Assembly: GCF_910592395.1 (NCBI RefSeq)
Contig: NC_088317.1
Span: 7,376,001-7,440,000, forward strand
Source of the DNA: Lineus longissimus
Lineage: Eukaryota; Nemertea; Pilidiophora; Heteronemertea; Lineidae
Length of the DNA stretch: 64,000 nucleotides
Direction of reading: 5' to 3'
The notes beneath the pieces are model-generated. The model saw only the letters and a list, made by a program, of their open reading frames with translations, was not told the DNA's origin and did not search any database. Position numbers and translations under genes: made by a program. Positions 42,038 through 50,410 of this stretch are shown here, one piece after another; within the stretch, counting starts at the first letter, position 1, and each line of letters begins with the position of its first letter.

Positions 42038-43540
42038 CTAAGACCTTTTATGTTTTTTTACTGTTTTACGTGATTTTAAGGCTTTAACACCCTCTATTAA
42101 ACCATAGATTATGGAACTAACAATAGCAATAACTGCTATGATCAGATGTTCAGCTAGAAAGCCAACAACTGCACCAATTGTTTTCAGGAGAAATGATACG
42201 ATAGAACCGATGATTCCCGGTAAAGCCGCAGCTGATTTCTTGGCTAGTTCTTTTAGCCATTCAGCAAACTTCTTGAGACCTTCTTTTACTTTATCTGGTA
42301 TTGATGGTTTTGGTCCAGGTTCTGGTGTAGGTCCTGGAGTTGGGTCTGGTCCTGGAGTTGGTTTTACAGATTTAGTGGCACGACTTAAAGCACTACTGAT
42401 ACTGAGACCTCGAGTTGTAAATGTCATAACAACAGCTGTTATTATGGCGCTAATAGTTACACCATACGTCTTAAAAAGTAACTTTATTCTATCCTTTAGA
42501 GGAATAGTTGAGTCTGGTTTCTTTAGAACATCAACAATTAAACGTTTAATTCTTCTAGTTTGTGACTCCCTGTCATTGTCTAACCTCCATACCTTTGACT
42601 GTTCCTCATGCAATTTGTCATTTAGTTCATCTATTTGCTTTTTCAACTCCACTTTATCTTTAGTATCTTCTTCTACAGACTTTACATAGTCTCTTGTTAA
42701 ATCATGAATTTTTTTTTCTAGTTATTGTATTTGCATGTCCTTATCCCTCTTTACTGCAGCTAGATCATCACCAGCCTGTTTTAACCCTCTAAGTTCTCTC
42801 AAGGCATATTCAGTAAAACCCAGTGTTTTAAGTTCATCATCATTAGAATCTATCAGTTTATCTATTGGTTTGTTTGAACTGTTTACAGTGTCAATTACTG
42901 CCTGTGTTTCAGGTGCAATTGATTGAATTTGACTTACTGGTGTTGGGCCTTCCATAGGTGCCATTCTAGGTACTTCCATAGGTGCTGGTTCATCAGGTGC
43001 AATAATATCTTTAATTATGTTAGCAACTTTCAGACCATACTTATTCTTTAATGTCAGTTCAGAATAGAAGCTTCCATTATCCTTAGTTAAAGGAATGATG
43101 GAGATAAATTCACTCTCTCCTGGAGAGAAATCAGCAATTCTTTAAATATTCTTCTTTTGTTGTTCTGTAATGTTTGCTAATTCTCCTTTTGTAGGCTTGA
43201 AGTAAGGTTCATCGTACCACAAATAAATACGTGATGCTAGTTTACTTAGTTTGTTAGGGTCATATTTCCATTTACCACTTTTTTTCAATGCTGTATCAAG
43301 TTTATCCTCTTTATCCTCTAGCAATGACTTCTTCTCCTCTAGTTGCTTGTCAAAAACTCTTGGCCTTTCTGGAGGTATACTGAATGAAGTTTCATCAGTA
43401 AAATTTCCACCTCCTGTGTTGTATGTTGTGCCGTCATCTTGAAAAGTTCTATTGGTTTCACCTGTATTAGGATCATCCACATTACGAAAGCGATAATTAT
43501 CTATCTCACCCATTTGGATATCTTCACCTCCTTCAGCCAT
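42038..43540 (-). pseudogene. Large conserved membrane protein, two in-frame stops
   Basis: About 500 codons in a single frame with TAA stops at 43142-43144 and 42722-42724. It starts MAEGGED like the intact 535-residue outer protein (48803-50410). It ends with the same hydrophobic block: ALPGIIGSIVSFLLK...GFLAEHLIIAVIAIV. A Pro-rich linker (TPGPDPTPGPTPEPG) lies between two membrane regions, and a coiled coil (about 42560-42700) precedes them. Both stops could have come from CAA glutamine codons, fitting C-to-T decay. No two-hairpin repeats lie in this gene. Likely a virion membrane protein in its intact form. Confidence 0.75.
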
Positions 43541-43550
43541 AATTACTTAT

Positions 43551-44942
43551 TTATCTAACCATAAAAACAATCAATGTACCAACAACTGAGTAAAGCATGA
43601 ATTTAATTGTTTCATGAGTATCATCCTCCCTCTCAACTTTGGTGTCAAGTTTAGTAGTAGTAGGAGTATTCTTTGAGGTTTCAGTTGTTTTTGGTGAATC
43701 AACATTACTCTTTGGTGAATGACTGGTCTCGAGCTTTGCTCTCAGGACGAAGTCCGTCTTGACAGTACCAACGCTACTCTTAACTCTTATTTTCTTAGAA
43801 CTATTTCCTTCCATCAGTGGTGGTGGTAAGGTCTTTTTGTGGTTAATGTCATTCTTACCGGGTTTAGCATTTTTTGGTGCTATTAAAATGTTATTATTGT
43901 AGTTATCCAGCTTACCAATAACGAGTACCATATTTGATCCTATGACATACAATCCTGGTGCTATTACATAATCTAGTCTTGTACGAGTGTCACTCACTGC
44001 TTTTTGATATCTTTGAATTGAAGTGGGAATATCAGGATGTTGATTAATCGAGTCCTTTAATAGTTTGTTAAATTCCTTCTGAGCATCCAATTCTGTACCC
44101 GGTACTCCAATTATTGGTGTTCTGGTCAACGCCTGAGCACCCAGAATACAGTAAACATATGTTCTTATTGTGTCATTCAACCTCTCTATTCCAGGATTAG
44201 AGAAACCATTTGTTTTAAATATCATGAATTGTTGATAGGTTTGACATTCATTTTGTGTAATTACATCAAATACATTCTTGTGTTGTTTCACATGATACTT
44301 AATGAAAGTATTAGGATATTTGAAATTAGCCATTCCAGCATCCCAGTCTTTACTGAACATCGGTGGCATTCTATTTTCATGAACTTGCATGAGGAAGAAA
44401 TTGATTTTAGAATCATTGATGTAATATCCGGGATCAGTTATGTTCGGGTTGTAATCCGGTACACTCCATGACCTCCAACCACCGTTATTTTCAAACACCG
44501 AGAAATCGTACTCGTCTTTTAAACCAAATTCACTCAATAACCCTCCTAGTTTCCTACGGTTAATGTTATTGTTTGTCTCATTAAAATCACTTTCACCTGG
44601 AATTGGTATCTCTAGATTCTTCATGATCTTCAATATTTGATAGTAAACATGAAACCTGTAAATTGACCTTATCAATGGGTCACTGTGATTCAAGTGATCG
44701 TCTATTGAAATACCACAACCTGTTGTAGCAAACCAAACAGCCATGTTAAATTGGTTCTGGTAAAACGATAATGGATTCTTTTCCAGTCGCAGACAGTCTT
44801 TCTTATTTTTCAGACTCAAAAACCCAGGTGTTATCTTAGTTTCTTGTAGTCTGAAGAAATTGTTAGTGTTAACAGTTACTTCTAAATTAAAGAAGTCATA
44901 GGTGAATTTACTTTTATGTTGATTTGCTATTGGATAATACAT
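43551..44942 (-). CDS. Conserved Polinton protein with C-terminal membrane anchor
   Basis: A 463-residue homologue of the 425-residue outer protein (21763-23040). Shared blocks are WFATTGCGISIDDHLNHSDPL, YRFHVYYQILKIMKNLEIP, RLNDTIRTYVYCILGAQ, TRLDYVIAPGLYVIG and IGKLDNYNNNILIA. The C-terminal tail is Thr/Ser-rich and ends in a hydrophobic anchor (IKFMLYSVVGTLIVFMV). A two-hairpin repeat at about 43729-43760 encodes KTDFVLRAKLE in the low-complexity tail, the same place where the outer homologue holds its ASEAS repeats. The start is AAATTAAATG, about 70 bases from the right terminal repeat. Function unknown. Confidence 0.7.
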   Translation of the reverse strand: MYYPIANQHKSKFTYDFFNLEVTVNTNNFFRLQETKITPGFLSLKNKKDCLRLEKNPLSFYQNQFNMAVWFATTGCGISIDDHLNHSDPLIRSIYRFHVYYQILKIMKNLEIPIPGESDFNETNNNINRRKLGGLLSEFGLKDEYDFSVFENNGGWRSWSVPDYNPNITDPGYYINDSKINFFLMQVHENRMPPMFSKDWDAGMANFKYPNTFIKYHVKQHKNVFDVITQNECQTYQQFMIFKTNGFSNPGIERLNDTIRTYVYCILGAQALTRTPIIGVPGTELDAQKEFNKLLKDSINQHPDIPTSIQRYQKAVSDTRTRLDYVIAPGLYVIGSNMVLVIGKLDNYNNNILIAPKNAKPGKNDINHKKTLPPPLMEGNSSKKIRVKSSVGTVKTDFVLRAKLETSHSPKSNVDSPKTTETSKNTPTTTKLDTKVEREDDTHETIKFMLYSVVGTLIVFMVR

Positions 44943-45014
44943 TTAATTTACTTGAATTTTTTCCTTGAATTTTGGATAATGAAGATAGTAAAAAAGCCAT
45001 TTATTTTAATGGAA

Positions 45015-45214
45015 TAACCCATTGAGCTCTAGTATTCCCTCACCATTTCATTGCAACGCTTCACTGGGAATCTCATGAATGATAGAATATATGTATTGTG
45101 GTGGATTGGTTCTTTGGGGGTTGTAGGCTATTTGAGACAAAAAGGCCTGTAAGGGCTTTTGGTCAAAATAGCTTCAAAATACCTACATTCCTACCACCAC
45201 AATACATATATTCT
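45015..45214 (-). repeat. Inner Polinton right terminal inverted repeat
   Basis: 200 bp, the reverse complement of 25770-25982 apart from one base change, a 1-base indel and a missing 12-bp duplication. It ends CATATATTCT directly against the target duplication GTGTGG (45215-45220). Confidence 0.95.
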
Positions 45215-45788
45215 GTGTGGCATGACTGACTGTGGGAAAACATATTTTATTCTAGATCTTCTAGAACAAGAGTTTCAGAAAAAATTCGATGATATTGTGA
45301 TATTTTGCCCTACGATTGACATGAATAAAACCTATCAAGATAGACCATGGATCGCACAAGACAAAAATATACACATTTACCCTTCTAAGCTAGTGTTGAG
45401 CGATTTAAATGCTTGCTTAGAAGATGCTGTTAATGTGTTAAAAAGTCAAGATCATCAAACACTATTTATCATTGATGACTGTGCTAATTTATGGGAAGCA
45501 AAGAATAAATGTACTAAATTGACTGAACTAGCTTTCTCTGGACGACATTTTGGTATTTCTGTATGGCTGTTAACCCAAAAATATAATGCAGTTGTCAAAG
45601 ACTTCCGTGAAAATTGTAAACATATGGTCATTCATACATTGAATGATCAAAGCTCATTGGACCAAGTGTTTAAAGAAAAACGTTGTATCCCCAGTAGCGA
45701 AAATGATGCAGTACTTGCGCAGATTGATGCAGGTAAGCGACTTTTACTGGGCAGAAAGATTCCATTTGAGTATAAAATTTTAACATAA
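45215..45788 (+). pseudogene. Packaging ATPase, 3' fragment of the outer gene
   Basis: This holds nearly all of the outer A32-like ATPase: Walker A GMTDCGKT directly after the target duplication, Walker B LFIIDDC, and FSGRHFGISVWLLTQKYN. It is homologous along its length to the intact inner ATPase (30388-31008). The 5' end lies 19.4 kb away at 25720-25769. An open frame continues backwards into the inner element's terminal repeat, but that part is not ATPase. It ends with TAA, four bases before the next start. Confidence 0.9.
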
Positions 45789-45792
45789 ATAA

Positions 45793-46233
45793 ATGGAAAC
45801 TATTGTTGAAGAAGAGCGAAACGAGTATGACATGCGAAGTGAATTACTTTCACACTATCAATCAGGATTGCTGAGTAAATTAGGAATAAAAGCGAGCGAA
45901 GGAACAATTAAAAAAGCATCTAAAAAAAATATTGAAAAACTACATGGTGAATTTCAAGTCAAATATAATACACAGATTGCTGACGATTTAGTCTCTAATC
46001 TACTATTCGGATATACGCAAGCTGTTGGGGTGGTGTATCCGAATATAGACAAGGAAAAACTTCGCGAAAAATTATGTGGCAATGTTATAGTCAACAATGA
46101 AATAAAGAAACAGCTGGGTCAGTACATGAATCCAACTCTTCTAGCAGCAGGCATAATTGTAGCAAATACGGCAGAAACTGTCTTGAAACCAACGAGTGTA
46201 CCAGCGATCGAAGAAGTGAGCAAGAGTGAATAA
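45793..46233 (+). CDS. Conserved small Polinton protein, unknown
   Basis: A 146-residue protein with start CATAAATAAATG. The N-terminal half is charged and helical. The middle (DDLVSNLLFGYTQAVG...LREKLCGNVIVNNEIKKQLGQYM) is followed by a short hydrophobic stretch (NPTLLAAGIIVANTAE). It parallels the stop-interrupted inner gene at 40010-40861 without that gene's Gln/Asn-rich head. KASEGT near residue 33 is encoded by a GCGAGCGAA repeat motif. The stop codon forms the left arm of the hairpin at 46231-46265. Possibly membrane-associated. Confidence 0.55.
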   Translation: METIVEEERNEYDMRSELLSHYQSGLLSKLGIKASEGTIKKASKKNIEKLHGEFQVKYNTQIADDLVSNLLFGYTQAVGVVYPNIDKEKLREKLCGNVIVNNEIKKQLGQYMNPTLLAAGIIVANTAETVLKPTSVPAIEEVSKSE

Positions 46234-46265
46234 TTTTATAGGATGGGTTAGATCTTATAAAATTA
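46231..46265. terminator. Perfect convergent hairpin TAATTTTATA/TATAAAATTA
   Basis: The left arm (46231-46240) begins with the stop codon of the plus-strand gene. The right arm (46256-46265) holds the stop codon of the minus-strand zinc-ribbon gene as it stood before the 747-bp insertion. It is the same design as 51750-51781 and, imperfectly, 24056-24092. Confidence 0.65.
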
Positions 46266-47653
46266 TGGCCAGTTCAACTGGTCAAATATAGCATACACCT
46301 TTTTCATTGAGTCAGTTAATGTTTTTGGCTGTTCAACCAAGGAGTAATGTTCAAGTAATTTTTGTAGTATAAATTTATTGGAAAAGAAGTTCGTCATTAC
46401 CAGCTATTGCGGGCCTAGCACACTCTGTTTTGAATAGAGGGAGACTCCATCATTCCTATTGTTTGAGATTGGAAAGGTGTGAATTAATCTGGCAATTAGC
46501 CTCCTGTGCATTGGTGCATACAAACACTAAAATGTTTGGTTTTTGCTGATTTAGGGTCAAATAAATCAGCCAAAAGTTTTGAAAGCTTCACAAATGATTG
46601 TTGCAAGGAAGTACTTTATGATAGTTTGCGAAATTTTGATTAATTCTAGGTGGAAAGTAATATTTTTCGCATATTTGTTGGGAAAAAAATTGAAAATCCT
46701 CCAATTTTCAACCCCCCTATGGACACTATGAATTTTTCTCCAATAAAGCTGAAATCTTGGGAATATAATTCTAAGAGTTATATCAACCACGTCTGAAGTC
46801 GGGAGTTTGTATCAAATGTATAGTTTCGGAGCTAGCTAGAAAAGCCCCCAAAACCCACTTTCTCAGGAATTTACACTACGGGCTACGAGTGAAGCATTAC
46901 AGATTTACCAAAATTTTCAACCTATAGATGGACACATCGAATTTCCATCCAAATCACTCCAAATTTTGCCAGTAAATACCTAGACATATATAGAATTATG
47001 TCAGAAGTCGGGAGTTGGGATTATTTTAACACCCCGCCCAAAAAGCCAACTTTATTGATATTTCCTATGCATTTTCCATTAGGCTTGCCAGGACCAATTA
47101 AGCAGGTGCACTAATTGGCTTGATTGGCTAGGCCCGCAATAGCTGGTAATGTCCTACCTATTTCATCATACTTCGCATAAAACAGTGCTTCGAGTCTTTT
47201 AAAATCTTCTTCAATCGTACTACAGTCTATTGATTTGAACAATAGACCATCTTTATAGAGATCTTTAAATTTTGAAAATTTAGATGGCACAAGCACATGT
47301 GTACCTTTCATACCATAGTCTAACTCTTGAATATATCGACTTTTTTCAACTGCATTTGACCAAAGAACTGGCTTATGACTGAGCGGATTGTAATAGTTGT
47401 CTATTGTTCCACAGTCATCGCAAACTATTTCATGCTCTAGCATGGCATGATCGGTTGAATAACAATCTTTACATATCCAATGGTCGCAGTACAGGGACAC
47501 ATATCTGTTCGCTATTGTGAGCTCTTCGTGCAGAGAGATAGCGTCTGAAACTTCATTCATATACAGGACACCTTTTAATGGTGTTGCTACCAGAGCAGCA
47601 ACAACTTTGTCATAAATTTCGTCAAATGTGTGAAAATTAACATTAGGTTTCAT
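46263..47653 (-). pseudogene. Zinc-ribbon (possibly VLTF3-like) gene split by a TA element
   Basis: The 5' part (47653 to 47147) has CDHWICKDC and IVCDDCG Cys pairs, then WSNAVEKSRYIQELDYG and DFKRLEALFYAKYDEIGRT. A 747-bp element at 46400-47146 then interrupts it. Beyond it the frame continues in phase for about 44 codons to TAA at 46263-46265. This short end includes a Lys-Val-Tyr...Leu-Asn-Trp motif resembling the end of late transcription factor 3 proteins. The interrupted gene encodes about 215 residues. The zinc-ribbon protein of the inner element (40885-41988) is a longer possible homologue. Regulation of late genes would fit but is unproven. Confidence 0.55.
46400..47146. mobile_element. 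747-bp TA-flanked non-autonomous transposon
   Basis: Inverted ends CCAGCTATTGCGGGCCTAGC (46400-46419) and its exact complement (47127-47146). TA lies on each side (46398-46399 and 47147-47148), the Tc1/mariner-type target duplication. The interior has a repeated GTC(T/A)GAAGTCGGGAGTT motif and no transposase. It splits the zinc-ribbon gene, so it entered after the Polinton had integrated or in a defective copy. Confidence 0.88.
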
Positions 47654-47680
47654 TTTATTTACAGTAGAATAATTTTTATT

Positions 47681-47795
47681 AAATAGTCACTTTAATAGTC
47701 GCTAATAGTCACTTTAATAGTACTTTAATAGTCGTCAATAGTCACTTTAATAGTCGCTAATAGTCACTTTAATAGTACTTTAATAATGACTAATA
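47681..47795. repeat. Tandem AATAGTC(A/G)CTTTAATAGT repeats
   Basis: About six imperfect units built from TTTAATAGTC, GCTAATAGTC and ACTTTAATAG lie between the divergent zinc-ribbon gene and the 103-residue gene. They may be a promoter-region expansion. Confidence 0.6.
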
Positions 47796-47812
47796 TTATT
47801 TTATGTAAATAA

Positions 47813-48124
47813 ATGACGAATGAAGAAGATGAACAAGTTAAAGACATTACCACAGCTGAAGAAAAGCCAAAGAACTCTAAGAGAGTTGAATGGGGAAAGA
47901 AATTAGGCCAGTTGAACAAAGGAAAGAAGAAGGCTGTACAGCAGGACACCATACAAGCTAGGAACTACTATCCTTATATTGTAGCAGGTAGTGTTGGATT
48001 AGCTGTATTTGTGCTATACACGTACTATAGTTCGCAATCACAACCACAACCAGCGAGCATAGCGAGCGTGGTGTCTCCACCTGTTACAAGGACTCAACGT
48101 GGTAATACAAAGCTAGAAATTTAA
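47813..48124 (+). CDS. Single-pass membrane protein
   Basis: A 103-residue protein with start GTAAATAAATG. An acidic head, the basic motif KRVEWGKKLGQLNKGKKK, one membrane segment (YIVAGSVGLAVFVLYTYY, about residues 54-71) and a Pro/Ser-rich tail. The PASIASVV stretch is encoded by an AGCGAGCATAGCGAGC repeat. The inner counterpart is at 39425-39961, whose tail instead carries two-hairpin repeats. Possibly a virion membrane protein. Confidence 0.6.
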   Translation: MTNEEDEQVKDITTAEEKPKNSKRVEWGKKLGQLNKGKKKAVQQDTIQARNYYPYIVAGSVGLAVFVLYTYYSSQSQPQPASIASVVSPPVTRTQRGNTKLEI

Positions 48125-48144
48125 TATTTTTTATTCTATAATAA

Positions 48145-48378
48145 ATGGACACTATTAATCCAAAACAGATCAGTGACACAATCTATCATGCTGCTGTTTT
48201 AGCAGGTTTAACCGTTGGCTATGGTATGGCCGCAAAGAAACTTCTGAAGTCAAACATTGGAGATCCTAGTAAACCAGACCTTATGGAAGCGCTGAAGCTT
48301 ACGGGAGCGGTGACACTTGCTATTATTACGAAGGGTTATCTGGAAAAGCAAGGGCTACCGAAGAACATCACTGGGTAA
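48145..48378 (+). CDS. Small conserved membrane protein
   Basis: A 77-residue homologue of the inner 78-residue protein (28714-28950). Shared features are MDT at the start, a hydrophobic segment with VGYGMAAKKLLKS, NIGDPSKPDLMEALKLTG, and a second hydrophobic stretch ending LPKNI. The start CTATAATAAATG is the same as that of the capsid gene, hinting at shared late expression. It lies 24 bases upstream of its usual partner, the 131-residue protein. Confidence 0.65.
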   Translation: MDTINPKQISDTIYHAAVLAGLTVGYGMAAKKLLKSNIGDPSKPDLMEALKLTGAVTLAIITKGYLEKQGLPKNITG

Positions 48379-48401
48379 AATTTTTATGAAATAAAAAGAA
48401 T

Positions 48402-48797
48402 ATGGCTGGCATGATTTTAACAACCATTTTCGGGGCAGTAGCTAATGCGACTGCTTTCGTAGGAGGTAATGCCATGTTCCACGCATTTGATGCGCAGAAT
48501 GCTGCAGAAGAGCGTAAAAGACACGACTTAGCGAGTGAAAAATTACAAAAACAGTCAGCGACGTGGTCGCACAATAGAATTAAGCATCTTGACTTCCTTG
48601 CAGAACAACGACAGAAAAAACATCAAGCACAGTCAGACATGTCAGACATGAGAGACTCTATCCGATTGTATGACACCATCCACCCTGAACCTACTTTGTC
48701 TCATTATTATAAACCTAGTCAGAGTCAGAAAAATTATGAACAGGCCTATATTGCTGCAAGTGTCATCGGATCTGCTGTGGTAACAACATTTTTATAA
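48402..48797 (+). CDS. Conserved membrane protein of Polintons
   Basis: A 131-residue homologue of the inner 152-residue protein (29809-30267). It has a hydrophobic Gly/Ala-rich N-terminus (MAGMILTTIFGAVANATAF), a charged helix (EERKRHDLASEKLQKQSATW) and HPEPTLSHYYKPS. It ends in a C-terminal membrane segment (YIAASVIGSAVVTTFL). The start (AAAAGAATATG) departs from the usual leader. Two membrane ends joined by a charged helix suggest a small virion or membrane-shaping protein. Confidence 0.65.
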   Translation: MAGMILTTIFGAVANATAFVGGNAMFHAFDAQNAAEERKRHDLASEKLQKQSATWSHNRIKHLDFLAEQRQKKHQAQSDMSDMRDSIRLYDTIHPEPTLSHYYKPSQSQKNYEQAYIAASVIGSAVVTTFL

Positions 48798-48802
48798 AAT
48801 AA

Positions 48803-50410
48803 ATGGCTGAAGGTGGTGAGGGATTTAATAATTTAGGCTTTGAAGAAGCTGATGAATTTGAAGATGGTAATGCAGTTAATGATGAAGGAAACGTGGATAA
48901 AATCTACAATCAACGGGTAGAGGGGAATAAAGCACTTGAGGGGGAGATGGATGGTGTTAGTGCTCAAGAAAAAGAAAATAGAGTGCGTACGGAAGAAGAA
49001 AATAAAAAAGAAGAGCAAGGTATCATAGATCGACGAAAAGTAGTTAAACATTATGGTGAGATAGAAAGAATTGAAAAAGGAAATGAAAAACCTAGTGGAG
49101 ATGTACCAACTCCTATAAGATCTCCGTTAGTGAGGGCTACGGATGTCATTGATAAAAAAACTGAGTTTATAAATGAGTTTTTGAAAACCAATAACAAAAA
49201 AATATTGAAAATGGATTCTTTGAATAACCTACGTCTCAGACTGATAATTAATGAGAAAGGGGATGTAATTTATAATAATTTTTATTCCGAAGACATTAAG
49301 CTATCAAGGAATGATGGAAAGCCTTATAAGTTAAATTCTATCGAAGGAAGTAAATCAGGACTACAATCATTTTTAAGAGATATTGAACCAGGGGAAACAG
49401 AAGGACTTGATAAAGTGGAGGAAACAACAGGACTTGAAAATATTGGAAAAAACCCTGGAGATGCAGCAGGTACTAGTACACAATATCCTGTGAATGTTAA
49501 AAATGAAGGTGCCAACCGTGGTCAAGAGACCAAAATTGGTACAGGTGAAACAAAACCTGTTGTGTTCACGTCTGAAGATCTAGACAGGCTCGCAGCTGAA
49601 ACTTTGAATTCAAAGGAGCCTATTAAAACAGATGATCCTAAATTAAATATGGAGCTTAACGAGCTCAGACGTCAGAAGGTAGCTGTTGATGAGAAAGCCA
49701 GGCAAGCTACTACCATACTTATGGAAAAGGGTGAAACATTGAGGGGAGATCCTAATATTGATCCGAAGGATAGAGCAGCTTCACTTGACCAAATTGATGA
49801 AAATAATATGAAGGTTGATGATACACATTCAAGTGAAACGAATAGTTTGTTGGGAAAAACTGAAAAAGCTATAAGGGGTTACGGAACGGGGTTAGAAAAA
49901 ACAGCCAATGATACAAGCAGATCCTTAGGAGACAGACTCGATGCCCTGTTCAAATTGAAGGGTTTTAAACTTGGCACCATTTTCACCGCAGTTATTTTAG
50001 CATTGTCTGCCATTGGTTCAAGTTTAGTGTATGGTATAGGCTCTTTAGTAAAACCAAGTGCTCCTTCAAAATCAGTTAAACCTGATACACCGGGAGGATC
50101 TGGTAGACCTAGTAAACCAATAGGACCTAGCAAACCTGGTCATCCTAGTAAAATTACTCAGGGTCTGATAAAATTTAAAAATTGGTTACTTTCCTTAGGT
50201 TCTAAAGCTCTAGCAGTACTTCCAGGGATTCTAGGAGCCATTGTGTCTACTATCTTGAAAGCAGCTGCTAGTGTTGTAGGATTTTTAGCAGAGCATTTGA
50301 TCATCGCAGTGGCGGTCACTATTCTTGTCATTGTTCAAGTATTGGCATCCAATATAGGAGGGATTAGAAAAAAAGCAAATAAAATTTCTTCTAAAATAAA
50401 TGAACATTAG
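48803..50410 (+). CDS. Large conserved membrane protein
   Basis: A 535-residue protein starting at TAAAATAAATG. It has an acidic, charged head with coiled-coil stretches (about residues 60-130 and 280-330), a membrane segment (GTIFTAVILALSAIGSSLVYG, about 392-412), and a Pro/Ser-rich linker (SKPIGPSKPGHPSK). A long hydrophobic region follows (about 470-515), holding AVLPGILGAIVSTILK and VVGFLAEHLIIAV. The short tail is basic. The inner copy (42038-43540) shares the start and hydrophobic end but has two stops. Its end overlaps the start of the penton-like gene by 11 bases. Conservation suggests an important virion membrane role, such as an entry or core protein; unproven. Confidence 0.7.
   Translation: MAEGGEGFNNLGFEEADEFEDGNAVNDEGNVDKIYNQRVEGNKALEGEMDGVSAQEKENRVRTEEENKKEEQGIIDRRKVVKHYGEIERIEKGNEKPSGDVPTPIRSPLVRATDVIDKKTEFINEFLKTNNKKILKMDSLNNLRLRLIINEKGDVIYNNFYSEDIKLSRNDGKPYKLNSIEGSKSGLQSFLRDIEPGETEGLDKVEETTGLENIGKNPGDAAGTSTQYPVNVKNEGANRGQETKIGTGETKPVVFTSEDLDRLAAETLNSKEPIKTDDPKLNMELNELRRQKVAVDEKARQATTILMEKGETLRGDPNIDPKDRAASLDQIDENNMKVDDTHSSETNSLLGKTEKAIRGYGTGLEKTANDTSRSLGDRLDALFKLKGFKLGTIFTAVILALSAIGSSLVYGIGSLVKPSAPSKSVKPDTPGGSGRPSKPIGPSKPGHPSKITQGLIKFKNWLLSLGSKALAVLPGILGAIVSTILKAAASVVGFLAEHLIIAVAVTILVIVQVLASNIGGIRKKANKISSKINEH

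Larger units (their letters stand above)
29744..43760. repeat. Dispersed two-hairpin palindromic repeat family (~25 copies)
   Basis: The unit is GGAC-NNN-GTCC, three bases (usually TGA), then GAGC-NNN-GCTC-GA, in either orientation. Copies start near 29745, 31125, 32928, 34334, 34362, 34509, 34538, 34857, 35819, 37026, 37535, 37597, 39327, 39354, 39381, 39512, 39541, 39904, 40572, 40934, 40962, 41875 and 43729. Partial copies lie at 30363, 39979 and 40771. Loops vary freely. Stems change in pairs: GAGC/GCTC to GAAC/GTTC, and GGAC/GTCC to AGAC/GTCT or TGAC/GTCA. About half lie inside coding frames. None is seen in the outer Polinton or the flanks. Confidence 0.9.
25770..45214 (+). mobile_element. 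Inner Polinton/Maverick inserted in the outer one
   Basis: Inverted ends AGAATATATG...CATATATTCT and the 6-bp duplication GTGTGG (25764-25769, 45215-45220) define it exactly. It is 19,445 bp long, normal for the family. It encodes the same core as the outer element (pPolB, integrase, ATPase, major capsid, penton-like, HNH protein, membrane proteins), but in a different order and with strong sequence divergence. Gene starts favour ATTAAATG rather than AATAAATG. It carries a dispersed two-hairpin repeat absent from the outer element. Its own lesions are one frameshift in pPolB, stop codons in the capsid gene, the 40-kb gene and the large membrane gene (two), and a frameshift in its first gene. 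Confidence 0.95.

Noticed and set aside
27379-43540. Stop-codon reassignment in the inner element
   Set aside because: TAA and TGA end many intact genes of the same element at the expected places; isolated nonsense changes are simpler.
29744-43760. Hammerhead-type ribozymes, suggested by CTGATGA in the 19-bp array and CTGAGAG...CGA in the dispersed unit
   Set aside because: The conserved GAAAC box and three-stem layout are missing; only two 4-bp hairpins are present.
45159-45214. Alternative N-terminus for the outer ATPase read from the inner terminal repeat
   Set aside because: The open frame is chance; the real 5' end with the normal start motif lies at 25720.
47111-47146. C-terminal residues of the zinc-ribbon protein ending at 47111
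   Set aside because: This stretch is the end of the inserted TA element; the true gene end is at 46263.
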